Notes under the pieces: model-generated
Database searches by the model: none
Told to the model about the DNA's origin: nothing
What the model saw: the letters and a program-made list of their open reading frames with translations, nothing else
Program-made: the position numbers and the translations under genes
Shown: positions 1 through 6,498 of the stretch, piece by piece
Numbering within the stretch: the stretch's first letter is position 1
Layout of the letters: each line of letters starts with the position of its first letter
Origin: an uncultured Pseudomonadota bacterium
GTDB lineage: Bacteria; Pseudomonadota; Alphaproteobacteria; RF32; CAG-239
Assembly (NCBI GenBank): GCA_949295395.1
Contig: CASFLB010000047.1
Span: 1-14,321 of the forward strand
Length of the DNA stretch: 14,321 nucleotides
Direction: 5' to 3'

Positions 1-2
1 AA

Positions 3-890
3 AAGAAAATTATTATTAATGAGCAAAATGTTTTTTCCTTTGACGGAAAAAAGCTGATTCCGCTCGGACAAGCCTGCGAAATGGAAGATATTTGGCAGGG
101 AAAAATTTTTACCATTGAAAATAATCTTTATGCTAAAAAAGGGGATGAACTTTCTCTTTGGGTAGAAAATTTTGATTCCATCTATGTGGTCGAAATAGGT
201 GAGCCGGCACAAAAGCAGTTTGAGCTGGTGCACGATGTTCTTGTCATGGTCGAAAAAGGTGTTGCCGGTCTCAGAAAATTGGCTAAAGCCTATGCACCCT
301 ATTTGGATGCGAAACTATCATGGAAAGAAAAGCCTATTTTGTTCGTAGAACGAGAAAAGGAGGATAAGGTTTTTGTTGTGATAGAAGATGAAAACGGTAA
401 TATTCGTCTGTCAGAGCAAAAAGCTGTTTTTATTGATAAAGATAGTAATTTCTTTTGCTGGAATTATCGAATTTATAATTTCTCGTTTGATAGCGTAGAA
501 TTTTATTTAACTTCGTTGCATCTGCTGTTTGCAGGGAATAATTATCTTGTCTTTCGTAATGATTATGACGAGAATGATAATGAACATTCGGCAGCTATTG
601 CCATTAGCAAAGATGGAAAGCTTACGCCATTGGGTTTAGAGCCTGAAATTGTAGAGTTACCGAATGCTACTGTGATTAAATCTTCCGAAGGAGTTTATCA
701 TTTGAAGAAAGATGAGCTTTGCTGTGTGACAAATGCTTGTTATTCAGATAACTCATTTTTCATACATGACGACGGAACAGTTGTTCATACTTACACGATT
801 AAACAATCTGATGCGCCTGATATCTCAAGTGAAGATACTTATCGTTTGGTGGATGGTGATTATCAACTTGTTAAACGAGAAGACAAATAA
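3..890 (+). CDS. Unknown protein with internal repeat, 5'-truncated
   Basis: The frame is open to the left edge, so the gene very probably begins outside the window; the ATG at 81 has no Shine-Dalgarno sequence and lies inside a continuous reading frame. The visible part is 295 residues. I do not recognise the family. The protein is acidic, rich in aromatic residues and beta-type alternation, and has no obvious membrane segment. Two stretches resemble each other: about residues 12-54 (with DGKKLIPLG) and about 202-242 (with DGKLTPLG). Each is followed about 25 residues later by a similar Y-x-KK(x)DEL stretch, which suggests duplicated beta-rich units such as propeller blades or WG-type repeats; the fold is inference. 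It ends just before a strong hairpin terminator and converges on the next gene. Confidence 0.8.
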   Translation, partial: KKIIINEQNVFSFDGKKLIPLGQACEMEDIWQGKIFTIENNLYAKKGDELSLWVENFDSIYVVEIGEPAQKQFELVHDVLVMVEKGVAGLRKLAKAYAPYLDAKLSWKEKPILFVEREKEDKVFVVIEDENGNIRLSEQKAVFIDKDSNFFCWNYRIYNFSFDSVEFYLTSLHLLFAGNNYLVFRNDYDENDNEHSAAIAISKDGKLTPLGLEPEIVELPNATVIKSSEGVYHLKKDELCCVTNACYSDNSFFIHDDGTVVHTYTIKQSDAPDISSEDTYRLVDGDYQLVKREDK

Positions 891-896
891 AAATTT

Positions 897-934
897 CAGC
901 CCCATTGCTTTTTACAGCAAAGGGGCTGTTTTTT
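897..934 (+). terminator. Rho-independent terminator, probably bidirectional
   Basis: A 7-bp GC-rich stem (897-903 CAGCCCC with 922-928 GGGGCTG) is extended by a 5-bp inner stem (905-909 with 916-920) after one mismatch, with a 6-nt loop and six T residues at 929-934. It lies 6 nt after the stop at 890. On the other strand the hairpin is followed by a T-rich stretch, so it may also end the minus-strand gene that stops at 949. Confidence 0.9.
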
Positions 935-948
935 GAGATTATCTTAGT

Positions 949-1476
949 TTAGCGACCTTGATTTATTCTGTCTTTGTACAGTTTATTTATGATTTCTTGG
1001 TTCTTTGTTGGGTTTACTCTTGTTCTCGATACTGTGGCGTTTTGTGCGGCAATGTATGAATTCAGATTGACCTTAAGCTTGTCTATTAAGCCGAATTTGC
1101 GTCCTTCGCGAAGGGCTTTTACATAGGCTTCTTTGTAATAAGGGTCATATTTCATTCTTAAATTGTGTTTGTTTTCCTTATCTTTGGCATGAGCCGTGGA
1201 CAAACCATAAGACACAGAATTACGAAAGCGAAGCAACTTAGCTTTCATGGTCGGGCTTTGACCTTTTTCTTGACGCCAACGTTGTAGCCCTAACTTAAAC
1301 GCGTTTAGCATTTTAGAATCATTACTTAGATATAAATATCCGGCACCAAGGCCAATAAGCGGATTTCCGGTTGCAACCATTGTTCCTAAAGTTACGGTTG
1401 CTCCTATTGCTCCGCGGGCAATACCTTTGGCGGTTTGCTTCATCATTGTTTTTGTATCTAGGTTCTTATCAGACAT
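949..1476 (-). CDS. Unknown basic protein with glycine-rich hydrophobic segment
   Basis: The product is 175 residues and I recognise no family. Residues about 18-50 form a hydrophobic, glycine- and alanine-spaced stretch (GAIGATVTLGTMVATGNP and on), like a glycine-zipper or short membrane hairpin. The rest is strongly basic, with many Lys and Arg and aromatic pairs such as DPYYKEAY near 111-118. The start is set at the ATG at 1476 because AAAAGGA lies 8 nt upstream. A TTG start at 1527 would put the first codons inside a near-perfect promoter (1507-1535). The gene converges on the truncated gene at the left edge and probably shares its terminator. A membrane-associated role is a guess from composition only. 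Confidence 0.75.
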   Translation of the reverse strand: MSDKNLDTKTMMKQTAKGIARGAIGATVTLGTMVATGNPLIGLGAGYLYLSNDSKMLNAFKLGLQRWRQEKGQSPTMKAKLLRFRNSVSYGLSTAHAKDKENKHNLRMKYDPYYKEAYVKALREGRKFGLIDKLKVNLNSYIAAQNATVSRTRVNPTKNQEIINKLYKDRINQGR

Positions 1477-1484
1477 TTGTGTTA

Positions 1485-1491
1485 TCCTTTT
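1485..1491 (-). promoter_or_regulatory. Ribosome binding site that fixes the 1476 start
   Basis: AAAAGGA on the minus strand, 8 nt before the ATG at 1476. It supports this start over the longer TTG-initiated frame from 1527. Confidence 0.7.
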
Positions 1492-1506
1492 TTTGTGATT
1501 TCGGGT

Positions 1507-1535
1507 ATCATAGCTTATTTTTGTCAAATTGTCAA
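1507..1535 (-). promoter_or_regulatory. Near-consensus sigma70-type promoter
   Basis: On the minus strand, a perfect -35 TTGACA (1535-1530) is separated by exactly 17 nt from the -10 TATGAT (1512-1507), which matches consensus at five of six positions. Transcription would begin near 1500, giving a leader of about 25 nt before the ATG at 1476. It sits immediately downstream of the DUF486 stop codon, so the two minus-strand genes need not be one operon. Confidence 0.85.
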
Positions 1536-1542
1536 TAAAAAA

Positions 1543-1884
1543 TCAATCCCATTTTTTAAACACAAAGAAAGCGGCAAGGATAATTAAAATAAAGCCGACG
1601 ACGTAATTCCACTTCAAATCTTCCTTTAAATACAAAACCGAAAATATACAAAAAACCGTAATTGTTATCGCTTCTTGCATGGTTTTTAATTCCGCGGCGC
1701 TATAAAATTCATGCCCGATACGGTTGGCCGGAACCTGAAAAATATATTCAAAAAAAGCAATGCCCCAGCTTGCCAAAATCACAATCCACAGTGCTGTGGA
1801 CTTAAACTTTAAATGCCCGTACCATGCAAAAGTCATGAATATATTTGAAATGGTCAGCAAAATTATCGGATAATAGGCGCGCAT
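1543..1884 (-). CDS. DUF486 family small membrane protein (DMT-like)
   Basis: The 113-residue length and sequence match the DUF486 family, small proteins of the drug/metabolite transporter fold with unproven function. Family hallmarks visible are NIFMTFAWYGHLK (about residues 14-26), ASWGIAFFEY (38-47), QVPANRIG (50-57) and LKEDLKWNYVVGF (86-98). Four membrane helices are evident, near residues 5-22, 30-49, 68-86 and 92-110, so the protein would sit in the inner membrane. The start is supported by AGAGGA at 1890-1895, 5 nt from the ATG. The gene diverges from the murA operon. The substrate, if it is a transporter, cannot be told from the sequence. Confidence 0.92.
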   Translation of the reverse strand: MRAYYPIILLTISNIFMTFAWYGHLKFKSTALWIVILASWGIAFFEYIFQVPANRIGHEFYSAAELKTMQEAITITVFCIFSVLYLKEDLKWNYVVGFILIILAAFFVFKKWD

Positions 1885-1972
1885 GTTGTTCCTCTGTTTT
1901 TTTGTGTTCTCCCTTTAGCCGACTGTAATACAATTTTTTGCAATTTAAACTGTTTTTTTGAGTTTTTTTATG

Positions 1973-2000
1973 TTTCTTTTTATTTTATATGGGTTATACT
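1973..2000 (+). promoter_or_regulatory. Possible promoter of the murA operon
   Basis: A -10-like TATACT at 1995-2000 lies 34 nt before the ATG at 2034, but the matching -35 (TTTCTT at 1973-1978, spacer 16) is poor. The whole 1885-2033 gap is very rich in T on this strand. It separates two divergent genes and so must hold promoters for both; only this one shows a partial match. Confidence 0.35.
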
Positions 2001-2033
2001 TGCTTATTAATTTTTATTTGCGAAAGGTTGTTC

Positions 2034-2192
2034 ATGTCCAACTCTCATACCGGCGCCAAAAAGCGCAGCCAAATCCGAATCGAAAAAGAAGCCGCCGCGC
2101 TCCAGCGTAATCTTGCCAAGCGCAAAAAACAACAGGCCGAGCGCGAAAAACTTAAGGCACAAAAACAAGCCTTGAAACAAAACGAACAATAA
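2034..2192 (+). CDS. Small highly charged protein upstream of murA
   Basis: A 52-residue protein, almost entirely helical in character, with a very basic Lys/Arg/Gln/Ala composition (for example AKRKKQQAEREKLKAQ), likely a single charged helix or coiled coil in the cytoplasm. The start at 2034 is preferred over an in-frame ATG at 1989: AAAGG lies 6 nt upstream of 2034, and the 1989 ATG overlaps the putative -10 element. It ends 25 nt before murA and is probably co-transcribed. I do not recognise a named family. A nucleic-acid or ribosome-associated role would fit the charge, but that is inference. The lack of internal stops, the good ribosome binding site and the operon position support a real gene. 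Confidence 0.7.
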   Translation: MSNSHTGAKKRSQIRIEKEAAALQRNLAKRKKQQAEREKLKAQKQALKQNEQ

Positions 2193-2217
2193 ATTTCTAG
2201 CAACAGGAAACAGACTT

Positions 2218-3510
2218 ATGGATAAAATCAAAATTATCGGCGGAAAAAAACTTAACGGAAAAATTTATATCAGCGGTGCCAAAAATGCTGCTTTGCCGCT
2301 GATTTGTGCTTCTCTCCTAACCGATGAAACGGTGACGTTGACCAATATGCCGATGTTGTCCGATATTACGGCGATGAATGCTTTACTTGCCGAACTCGGC
2401 ACCCAGATTGACGCCTTTGATGATTTTGTGGACGGGCATCCGACCAAGACTTATTCTTATCGCACACCGAAATTCAAAAGCCTTGTTGCGCCTTATGATT
2501 TTGTGCGGAAAATGCGTGCGTCTTATTATGTTCTCGGGCCGCTTTTGGCGCGCGAAGGACATATTGAGCTTTCACTTCCAGGGGGGTGTGCCATCGGGGC
2601 GCGTCCGATGGATATTCATCTTTCGGCCTTGGAGCAAATGGGTGCGAAAATTGAGATTAAAAACGGTTATGTTCATGCTGATGTTGACGGACGTCTTAAA
2701 GGGGCTCATATCATCTTTCGAATCGCATCGGTCGGCGCAACCTGCAATATTCTAATGGCCGCAACCCTTGCTGAAGGAACAACCACAATTGAGAACGCCG
2801 CCAAAGAACCAGAAATCGGCGACCTTATCGACCTGTTAAACGCCATGGGAGCCAAAATCTCGGGAAAAGACACCTCAATTTTGACAATTGAGGGCGTTGA
2901 CAAACTTCATGGGGCTCGTCACAAAGTGATTGCCGACCGTATTGAGGCTGGCTCTTATGCCGTGGCAGCCGCCATTACTCGCGGCAAAATCGAACTGATT
3001 AACGCGCAAGCCGCAACCTTGCAGACACCGCTTAATATTCTGCGCAGTATGGGCGTTACGGTTGAAGAAAAAGAAAACTCGCTGATTATTGACGCCCAAG
3101 ACCGCGAGCTTGAGGGCAAAGATATTATGACCGATTTTTACCCCGGCTTTCCAACCGATTTACAGGCTCAGTTCTTGGCGCTTATGTTGACCGCCAAAGG
3201 TGCTTCTATGGTGACCGAGACCATTTTTGAAAACCGTTTTATGCATATTCCCGAATTGCTACGTATGGGCGCAAATATTAATGTTCACGGTCATGCCTCC
3301 GCCATTGTTCGCGGCGTGGACAAGCTTTATGGGGCGCCGGTTATGGCAACGGATCTGCGCGCCTCTTTTGCTTTAATCTTGGCCGGCCTGATTGCTGAAG
3401 GCGAAACCATCGTTAACCGTGTTTATCACCTTGACCGCGGTTATGAACATTTGGAGCAAAAGCTTAAAGGTGTGGGTGCTGATATTGAACGAATCAAAGA
3501 ACCGGACTAA
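2218..3510 (+). CDS. murA: UDP-N-acetylglucosamine 1-carboxyvinyltransferase MurA
   Basis: MurA transfers enolpyruvate from phosphoenolpyruvate to UDP-GlcNAc, the first committed step of peptidoglycan synthesis in the cytoplasm. The 430-residue length is close to the usual size (E. coli 419). Visible residues are the K22-N23 pair in SGAKNAALP, the catalytic cysteine C124 in PGGCAIGARP, the catalytic aspartate D314 in GFPTDLQAQ (equivalent to D305 in E. coli), and arginines in DLRASF (R381) and DRGYEH (R407). The internally duplicated EPSP-synthase-like fold is complete. Because C124 is a cysteine rather than aspartate, the known fosfomycin-insensitive substitution is absent. AGGAAA lies upstream of the ATG. 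It follows the small basic gene by 25 nt and precedes the sufT-like gene by 25 nt. Confidence 0.98.
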   Translation: MDKIKIIGGKKLNGKIYISGAKNAALPLICASLLTDETVTLTNMPMLSDITAMNALLAELGTQIDAFDDFVDGHPTKTYSYRTPKFKSLVAPYDFVRKMRASYYVLGPLLAREGHIELSLPGGCAIGARPMDIHLSALEQMGAKIEIKNGYVHADVDGRLKGAHIIFRIASVGATCNILMAATLAEGTTTIENAAKEPEIGDLIDLLNAMGAKISGKDTSILTIEGVDKLHGARHKVIADRIEAGSYAVAAAITRGKIELINAQAATLQTPLNILRSMGVTVEEKENSLIIDAQDRELEGKDIMTDFYPGFPTDLQAQFLALMLTAKGASMVTETIFENRFMHIPELLRMGANINVHGHASAIVRGVDKLYGAPVMATDLRASFALILAGLIAEGETIVNRVYHLDRGYEHLEQKLKGVGADIERIKEPD

Positions 3511-3520
3511 ATATTAAGTA

Positions 3521-3527
3521 AAAGGAG
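3521..3527 (+). promoter_or_regulatory. Strong ribosome binding site of the sufT-like gene
   Basis: AAAGGAG lies 8 nt before the ATG at 3536. An in-frame GTG at 3527 overlaps this site and so is not the start. Confidence 0.85.
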
Positions 3528-3535
3528 TGATTTTT

Positions 3536-4018
3536 ATGTCTGAGGTTCTGGAAGAAAAAGAAAAAACAGAGGTTAAGCCCGTAACATTAGAGGAGAAATT
3601 GGCGGATATTGATGCCACCGAGCAACAGCTTTTGCAGGCTTTTTCAATGCAAGATACAACGCCACCCGAGGATTATGTCGCTTATGCCGGAAAGCCCAAA
3701 CCGCAAGATGAGGCTTGTGCCGTTCAAGATGATGTGATTGCCGCGCTTAAAACCGTGTGCGACCCTGAAATTATGGTTAATGTTTATGATATGGGGTTGA
3801 TTTATGCCATAAATATTCAGCCAAACGGTGATGTTTTTATTGACATGACTCTGACGGCTCCGGGGTGTCCGGCGGCCGGAATTTTGCCTCAGCAAGCGGC
3901 TGATGCCGTGGCTCAGCTCAAAGGTGTCGGCAATGTTGAGGTTAAAATCGTGTGGGAGCCGGCTTGGACCATGGAGCGTATGTCAGACGAAGCGCGCGCG
4001 ATGTTTGACTTGTTTTAG
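3536..4018 (+). CDS. sufT: SufT-like Fe-S assembly protein (MIP18/DUF59 family)
   Basis: The 160-residue product has an acidic N-terminal extension (about 1-62) followed by a MIP18/DUF59 domain (about 64-157). Family hallmarks are DPEI at 76-79, VYDMGLIY at 83-90, and the conserved cysteine C111 in TAPGCPAAG. The C-terminal WEPAWTMERMSDEAR matches SUF-associated SufT proteins. SufT is known to support maturation or delivery of Fe-S clusters; its exact chemistry is unsettled. In many genomes it lies in the sufBCDS operon, whereas here it is on the opposite strand, in the same transcription unit as sufE and about 8.8 kb from the sufB start. The strong Shine-Dalgarno sequence fixes the start at 3536. 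The symbol rests on domain and context. Confidence 0.9.
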   Translation: MSEVLEEKEKTEVKPVTLEEKLADIDATEQQLLQAFSMQDTTPPEDYVAYAGKPKPQDEACAVQDDVIAALKTVCDPEIMVNVYDMGLIYAINIQPNGDVFIDMTLTAPGCPAAGILPQQAADAVAQLKGVGNVEVKIVWEPAWTMERMSDEARAMFDLF

Positions 4019-4030
4019 AGGAGAATGTTT

Positions 4031-4891
4031 ATGCCCCAAGTCTTTTTGCTGAAAAAAGTTCAGTTACCCAATGCAAGTTGTACCAGCTATGTGATTTCTG
4101 ATGCTGATTTGCCACAGAATCTTTCCGAAATTGAGATTAAGCTTTCCGCTAAAGATGAAAAAGAGTTGCGCGGCGGTGTGTCTTCAACAGCCGATGCCCC
4201 CACAATTGCTATATTGCTCGGGCGCGACGGTGAGGCTTATTCTATTGATGAGCCTTATCTCAAGGCTGTGTTCTCTTGTGGGGCAAAAGTCAAGCTGATT
4301 CATTATTTTCATCCGGCCGAACAGCTTAAAGAAGTTGATGGGGTGCTGCTCCCCGGTGGTTTCTTTCCAACCCCGAAAGAATGGTACACAGAATCCTATG
4401 ATGACGCTCCGGCTCCCAATGCACGTACAAAGGCTTATTTAGAGCTTATTGATGCCGTTTTTGCTAAGAAATTGCCGCTTCTTGGAATTTGCGGAGGCAT
4501 GCAGATGCTGGCCGGCAAGTGCGGCGCCAAACTTTTGCGAAAAATTACGCCTTCTGATGTTGAACACCGCTCTATTCCAGCAAATTCTTATGCTCATGAT
4601 ATCCGTCTTGCTTCAAACTCTTTGCTATCAGTCTTAAACGGCGGCAGTCTGAACGCTAAAGTTAACTCTCGTCACTCGGAAGCTGTGGTTGAAGTTCCCG
4701 ATGACAAGCTTCGTATCTCAGCCAAAGCCGCCGATGGAGTTATTGAAGCGATTGAGCTTAAAAATTATGCCGGCTTTGCGCTTGGCGTGCAATGGCATCC
4801 TGAACGCATGGTCTTGCAAAACGAAAAATTTGCTTCGGCGATTTTTCAACGCCTGTGTGATGAAGCTAAATCTTTTAAAAAGAAGAAATAA
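4031..4891 (+). CDS. Class I glutamine amidotransferase-like hydrolase (C26 family)
   Basis: The 286-residue product has a class I glutamine amidotransferase fold beginning near residue 57. Visible motifs are the oxyanion-region LLPGG (about 106-110), the nucleophile elbow LGICGGMQM with C154, VNSRHSEAV near 211-219, and GVQWHPE with catalytic H256 and E258. The VNSRH motif and lack of a synthetase domain point to the C26 gamma-glutamyl hydrolase group (PuuD-like) rather than to a biosynthetic amidotransferase subunit. The substrate is unknown. About 55 N-terminal residues precede the fold and are not recognised. The start is taken as 4031, 7 nt after AGGAG (4019-4023); an ATG at 4025 is too close to that site. 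It lies between the sufT-like gene and sufE, 2 nt from the latter. Confidence 0.85.
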   Translation: MPQVFLLKKVQLPNASCTSYVISDADLPQNLSEIEIKLSAKDEKELRGGVSSTADAPTIAILLGRDGEAYSIDEPYLKAVFSCGAKVKLIHYFHPAEQLKEVDGVLLPGGFFPTPKEWYTESYDDAPAPNARTKAYLELIDAVFAKKLPLLGICGGMQMLAGKCGAKLLRKITPSDVEHRSIPANSYAHDIRLASNSLLSVLNGGSLNAKVNSRHSEAVVEVPDDKLRISAKAADGVIEAIELKNYAGFALGVQWHPERMVLQNEKFASAIFQRLCDEAKSFKKKK

Positions 4892-4893
4892 TC

Positions 4894-5307
4894 ATGACTA
4901 TTGACGACTTAATTGAAAATTTTGACTTGCTTGATGACTGGGAAGATAAATATCGTTATCTGATTGATTTGGGCGAAAAATATACAACTCTTCCTGCTGA
5001 GCTTCATCAGCCTGAATGGAAGGTTATCGGCTGTCAGTCTCAAGTTTGGCTGGTGCCGGAAGTTAAAACCGATGAGGGCAAAAAGCTTTTGTATTTTCAA
5101 GGTGACAGCGATGCCGCCATTGTTAAAGGTTTAATTGCGATTGTGGTTACACTTTTTTCCGGTAAATCCAAAGAGGAAATCCTCAACCTTGACATTGATA
5201 ATTCCTTTGCTAAAATCGGGTTACAGGAGCATTTGAGCCCGAGCCGCCGAAACGGCTTGGAAGCTATGCTCGAAAAAATTAAGTTTTATGCACAATCTTT
5301 GGGCTAA
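4894..5307 (+). CDS. sufE: Cysteine desulfuration protein SufE
   Basis: SufE accepts persulfide sulfur from the cysteine desulfurase SufS and passes it to the SufBCD scaffold in the cytoplasm. The 137-residue length fits the family. The acceptor cysteine is C47 in VIGCQSQVW, the classic SufE motif. The N-terminal DLLDDWEDKYRYLIDLG and C-terminal LSPSRRNGLEAMLEKI are also typical. The gene starts 2 nt after the amidotransferase stop, with only a weak purine-rich upstream site, so translational coupling is likely. Its partner sufS is encoded convergently about 2.8 kb downstream. The protein looks complete and functional. Confidence 0.96.
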   Translation: MTIDDLIENFDLLDDWEDKYRYLIDLGEKYTTLPAELHQPEWKVIGCQSQVWLVPEVKTDEGKKLLYFQGDSDAAIVKGLIAIVVTLFSGKSKEEILNLDIDNSFAKIGLQEHLSPSRRNGLEAMLEKIKFYAQSLG

Positions 5308-5313
5308 TGTATT

Positions 5314-6498
5314 ATGAATATTCATGAGTATCAGGCAAAAAAACTTCTTTCTAAATTCGGCATTTTAATTCCGAACGGGAAAATCGCCTACACACCTCAT
5401 GAAGCCAAACGCGCCGCCAATGAGGTTTCGGCTCGCGGACCTTGGATGCTAAAGGCGCAAATTCAGTCCGGGGCTCGTGAAAAAGGCTATTTTCTTGAAA
5501 AATCGTCGGGAAAAAAAGGTGGAATGCTTATTCCTGAAGCCGAGCAAATGCTTGGGGCAACTTTAGTTACCCCGCAAACCGGACCTTTGGGAAAACCTGT
5601 CAGCCGCATTTATGTTGAGGCTTTTCAAAAAGTTCAGCAAAAATTTTATGCCGCCCTTATCATTAACCGTGTTCAGGCAGAATTGACTTTGCTTGTTGCT
5701 AAGCTTGATGATGGACGGACCATCACTCAAGTTGCGGCTGAAACTCCTGAGCTAATCTTAAAACTCCCCTTAAATTTGCAAAAGGGTGTCTCTATTGCTC
5801 AAATGAGAGAGGTTCGCGACTTCCTTGGGATTTCGGAAAAAAGCGATAAACATCTTAAATCTTTTGTAAACGGTTTGCATAAGGCTTTTATTGAATATGA
5901 TGCCTCAATGATTGAAATTAATCCTTTTGGGGTTGATTATCGCGGGCGCATTTTTGCCCTTGATGCCAAAATGTCTTTTGATGATAACGCTGCTTACCGT
6001 CATCCCGATATTGTTCGCCTACAAGATGAATATGAGGAAGAAGATCGTGCTCTTAAAGCTCGTAAATATGGTTTTAAGTACAATGATTTTGATGACAGCG
6101 GTGTCGGTTGTATTGTAAACGGGGATGGCATCACGCTGGCCGCCATGGACTTGATTCATGAGGCTAAAATGGGCTTGGCTTGTGCTCTCAATGTTAAAGG
6201 TGGTGTGGATAAAGACAAGATTGCCGCCGGTATTAAAATCATTATGACAAACCCCAAAGTTGAGGGAATTCTGATTAATATTCTCGGTGGTTTTTTGCGC
6301 TGCAACTTAATCGCCGACGGAATTGTTGAAGCGGCCTCTGAAGTTGGCCTGAACGTGCCGCTTGTGGTGCGGTTTGAAGGAACAAACAAAGATGAGGCCA
6401 AAGATATTTTGCTTAACTCTAAATTGCCGCTGATTATTGCTGATGATATGGAAGATTCGGTCGACAAGCTTGTTTCTGCCGTGGAGGCTGCTTACTGA
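5314..6498 (+). CDS. sucC: Divergent succinyl-CoA ligase beta-like subunit
   Basis: Canonical SucC (about 388 residues) is the ATP-grasp subunit of succinyl-CoA synthetase, joining succinate, CoA and a nucleotide in the TCA cycle. This 394-residue protein is homologous throughout: MNIHEYQAKKLL at the start, IEINPF with E201 (equivalent to E. coli Glu197, which helps hold the phosphohistidine), ALDAKMSFDDNA at 216-227, and GGFLRCNLIADGI at 325-337. Several usually invariant motifs are altered. The loop normally reading HAGGRGKAGG is QSGAREKGYF (51-60), NGAGLAM is NGDGITL (269-275), and VGGGA is VKGGV (294-298). It may therefore be a paralogue with different or lost nucleotide chemistry. The gene starts 6 nt after sufE without a clear ribosome site. 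The symbol denotes homology only. Confidence 0.85.
   Translation: MNIHEYQAKKLLSKFGILIPNGKIAYTPHEAKRAANEVSARGPWMLKAQIQSGAREKGYFLEKSSGKKGGMLIPEAEQMLGATLVTPQTGPLGKPVSRIYVEAFQKVQQKFYAALIINRVQAELTLLVAKLDDGRTITQVAAETPELILKLPLNLQKGVSIAQMREVRDFLGISEKSDKHLKSFVNGLHKAFIEYDASMIEINPFGVDYRGRIFALDAKMSFDDNAAYRHPDIVRLQDEYEEEDRALKARKYGFKYNDFDDSGVGCIVNGDGITLAAMDLIHEAKMGLACALNVKGGVDKDKIAAGIKIIMTNPKVEGILINILGGFLRCNLIADGIVEAASEVGLNVPLVVRFEGTNKDEAKDILLNSKLPLIIADDMEDSVDKLVSAVEAAY

Noticed and set aside
1477..1527. Longer TTG-initiated start for the minus-strand gene ending at 949
   Set aside because: The extra 17 codons overlap the promoter, and no ribosome site precedes the TTG; the ATG at 1476 has one at ideal spacing.
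2578..2607. MurA checked for the Cys-to-Asp change that gives fosfomycin insensitivity
   Set aside because: The catalytic residue is cysteine (GGCAIGARP), so the enzyme looks ordinary.
6156..6467. 103-codon frame on the minus strand opposite sucC, and similar frames opposite sucD
   Set aside because: The translations show no domain, and their openness is explained by codon use of the well-conserved plus-strand genes.
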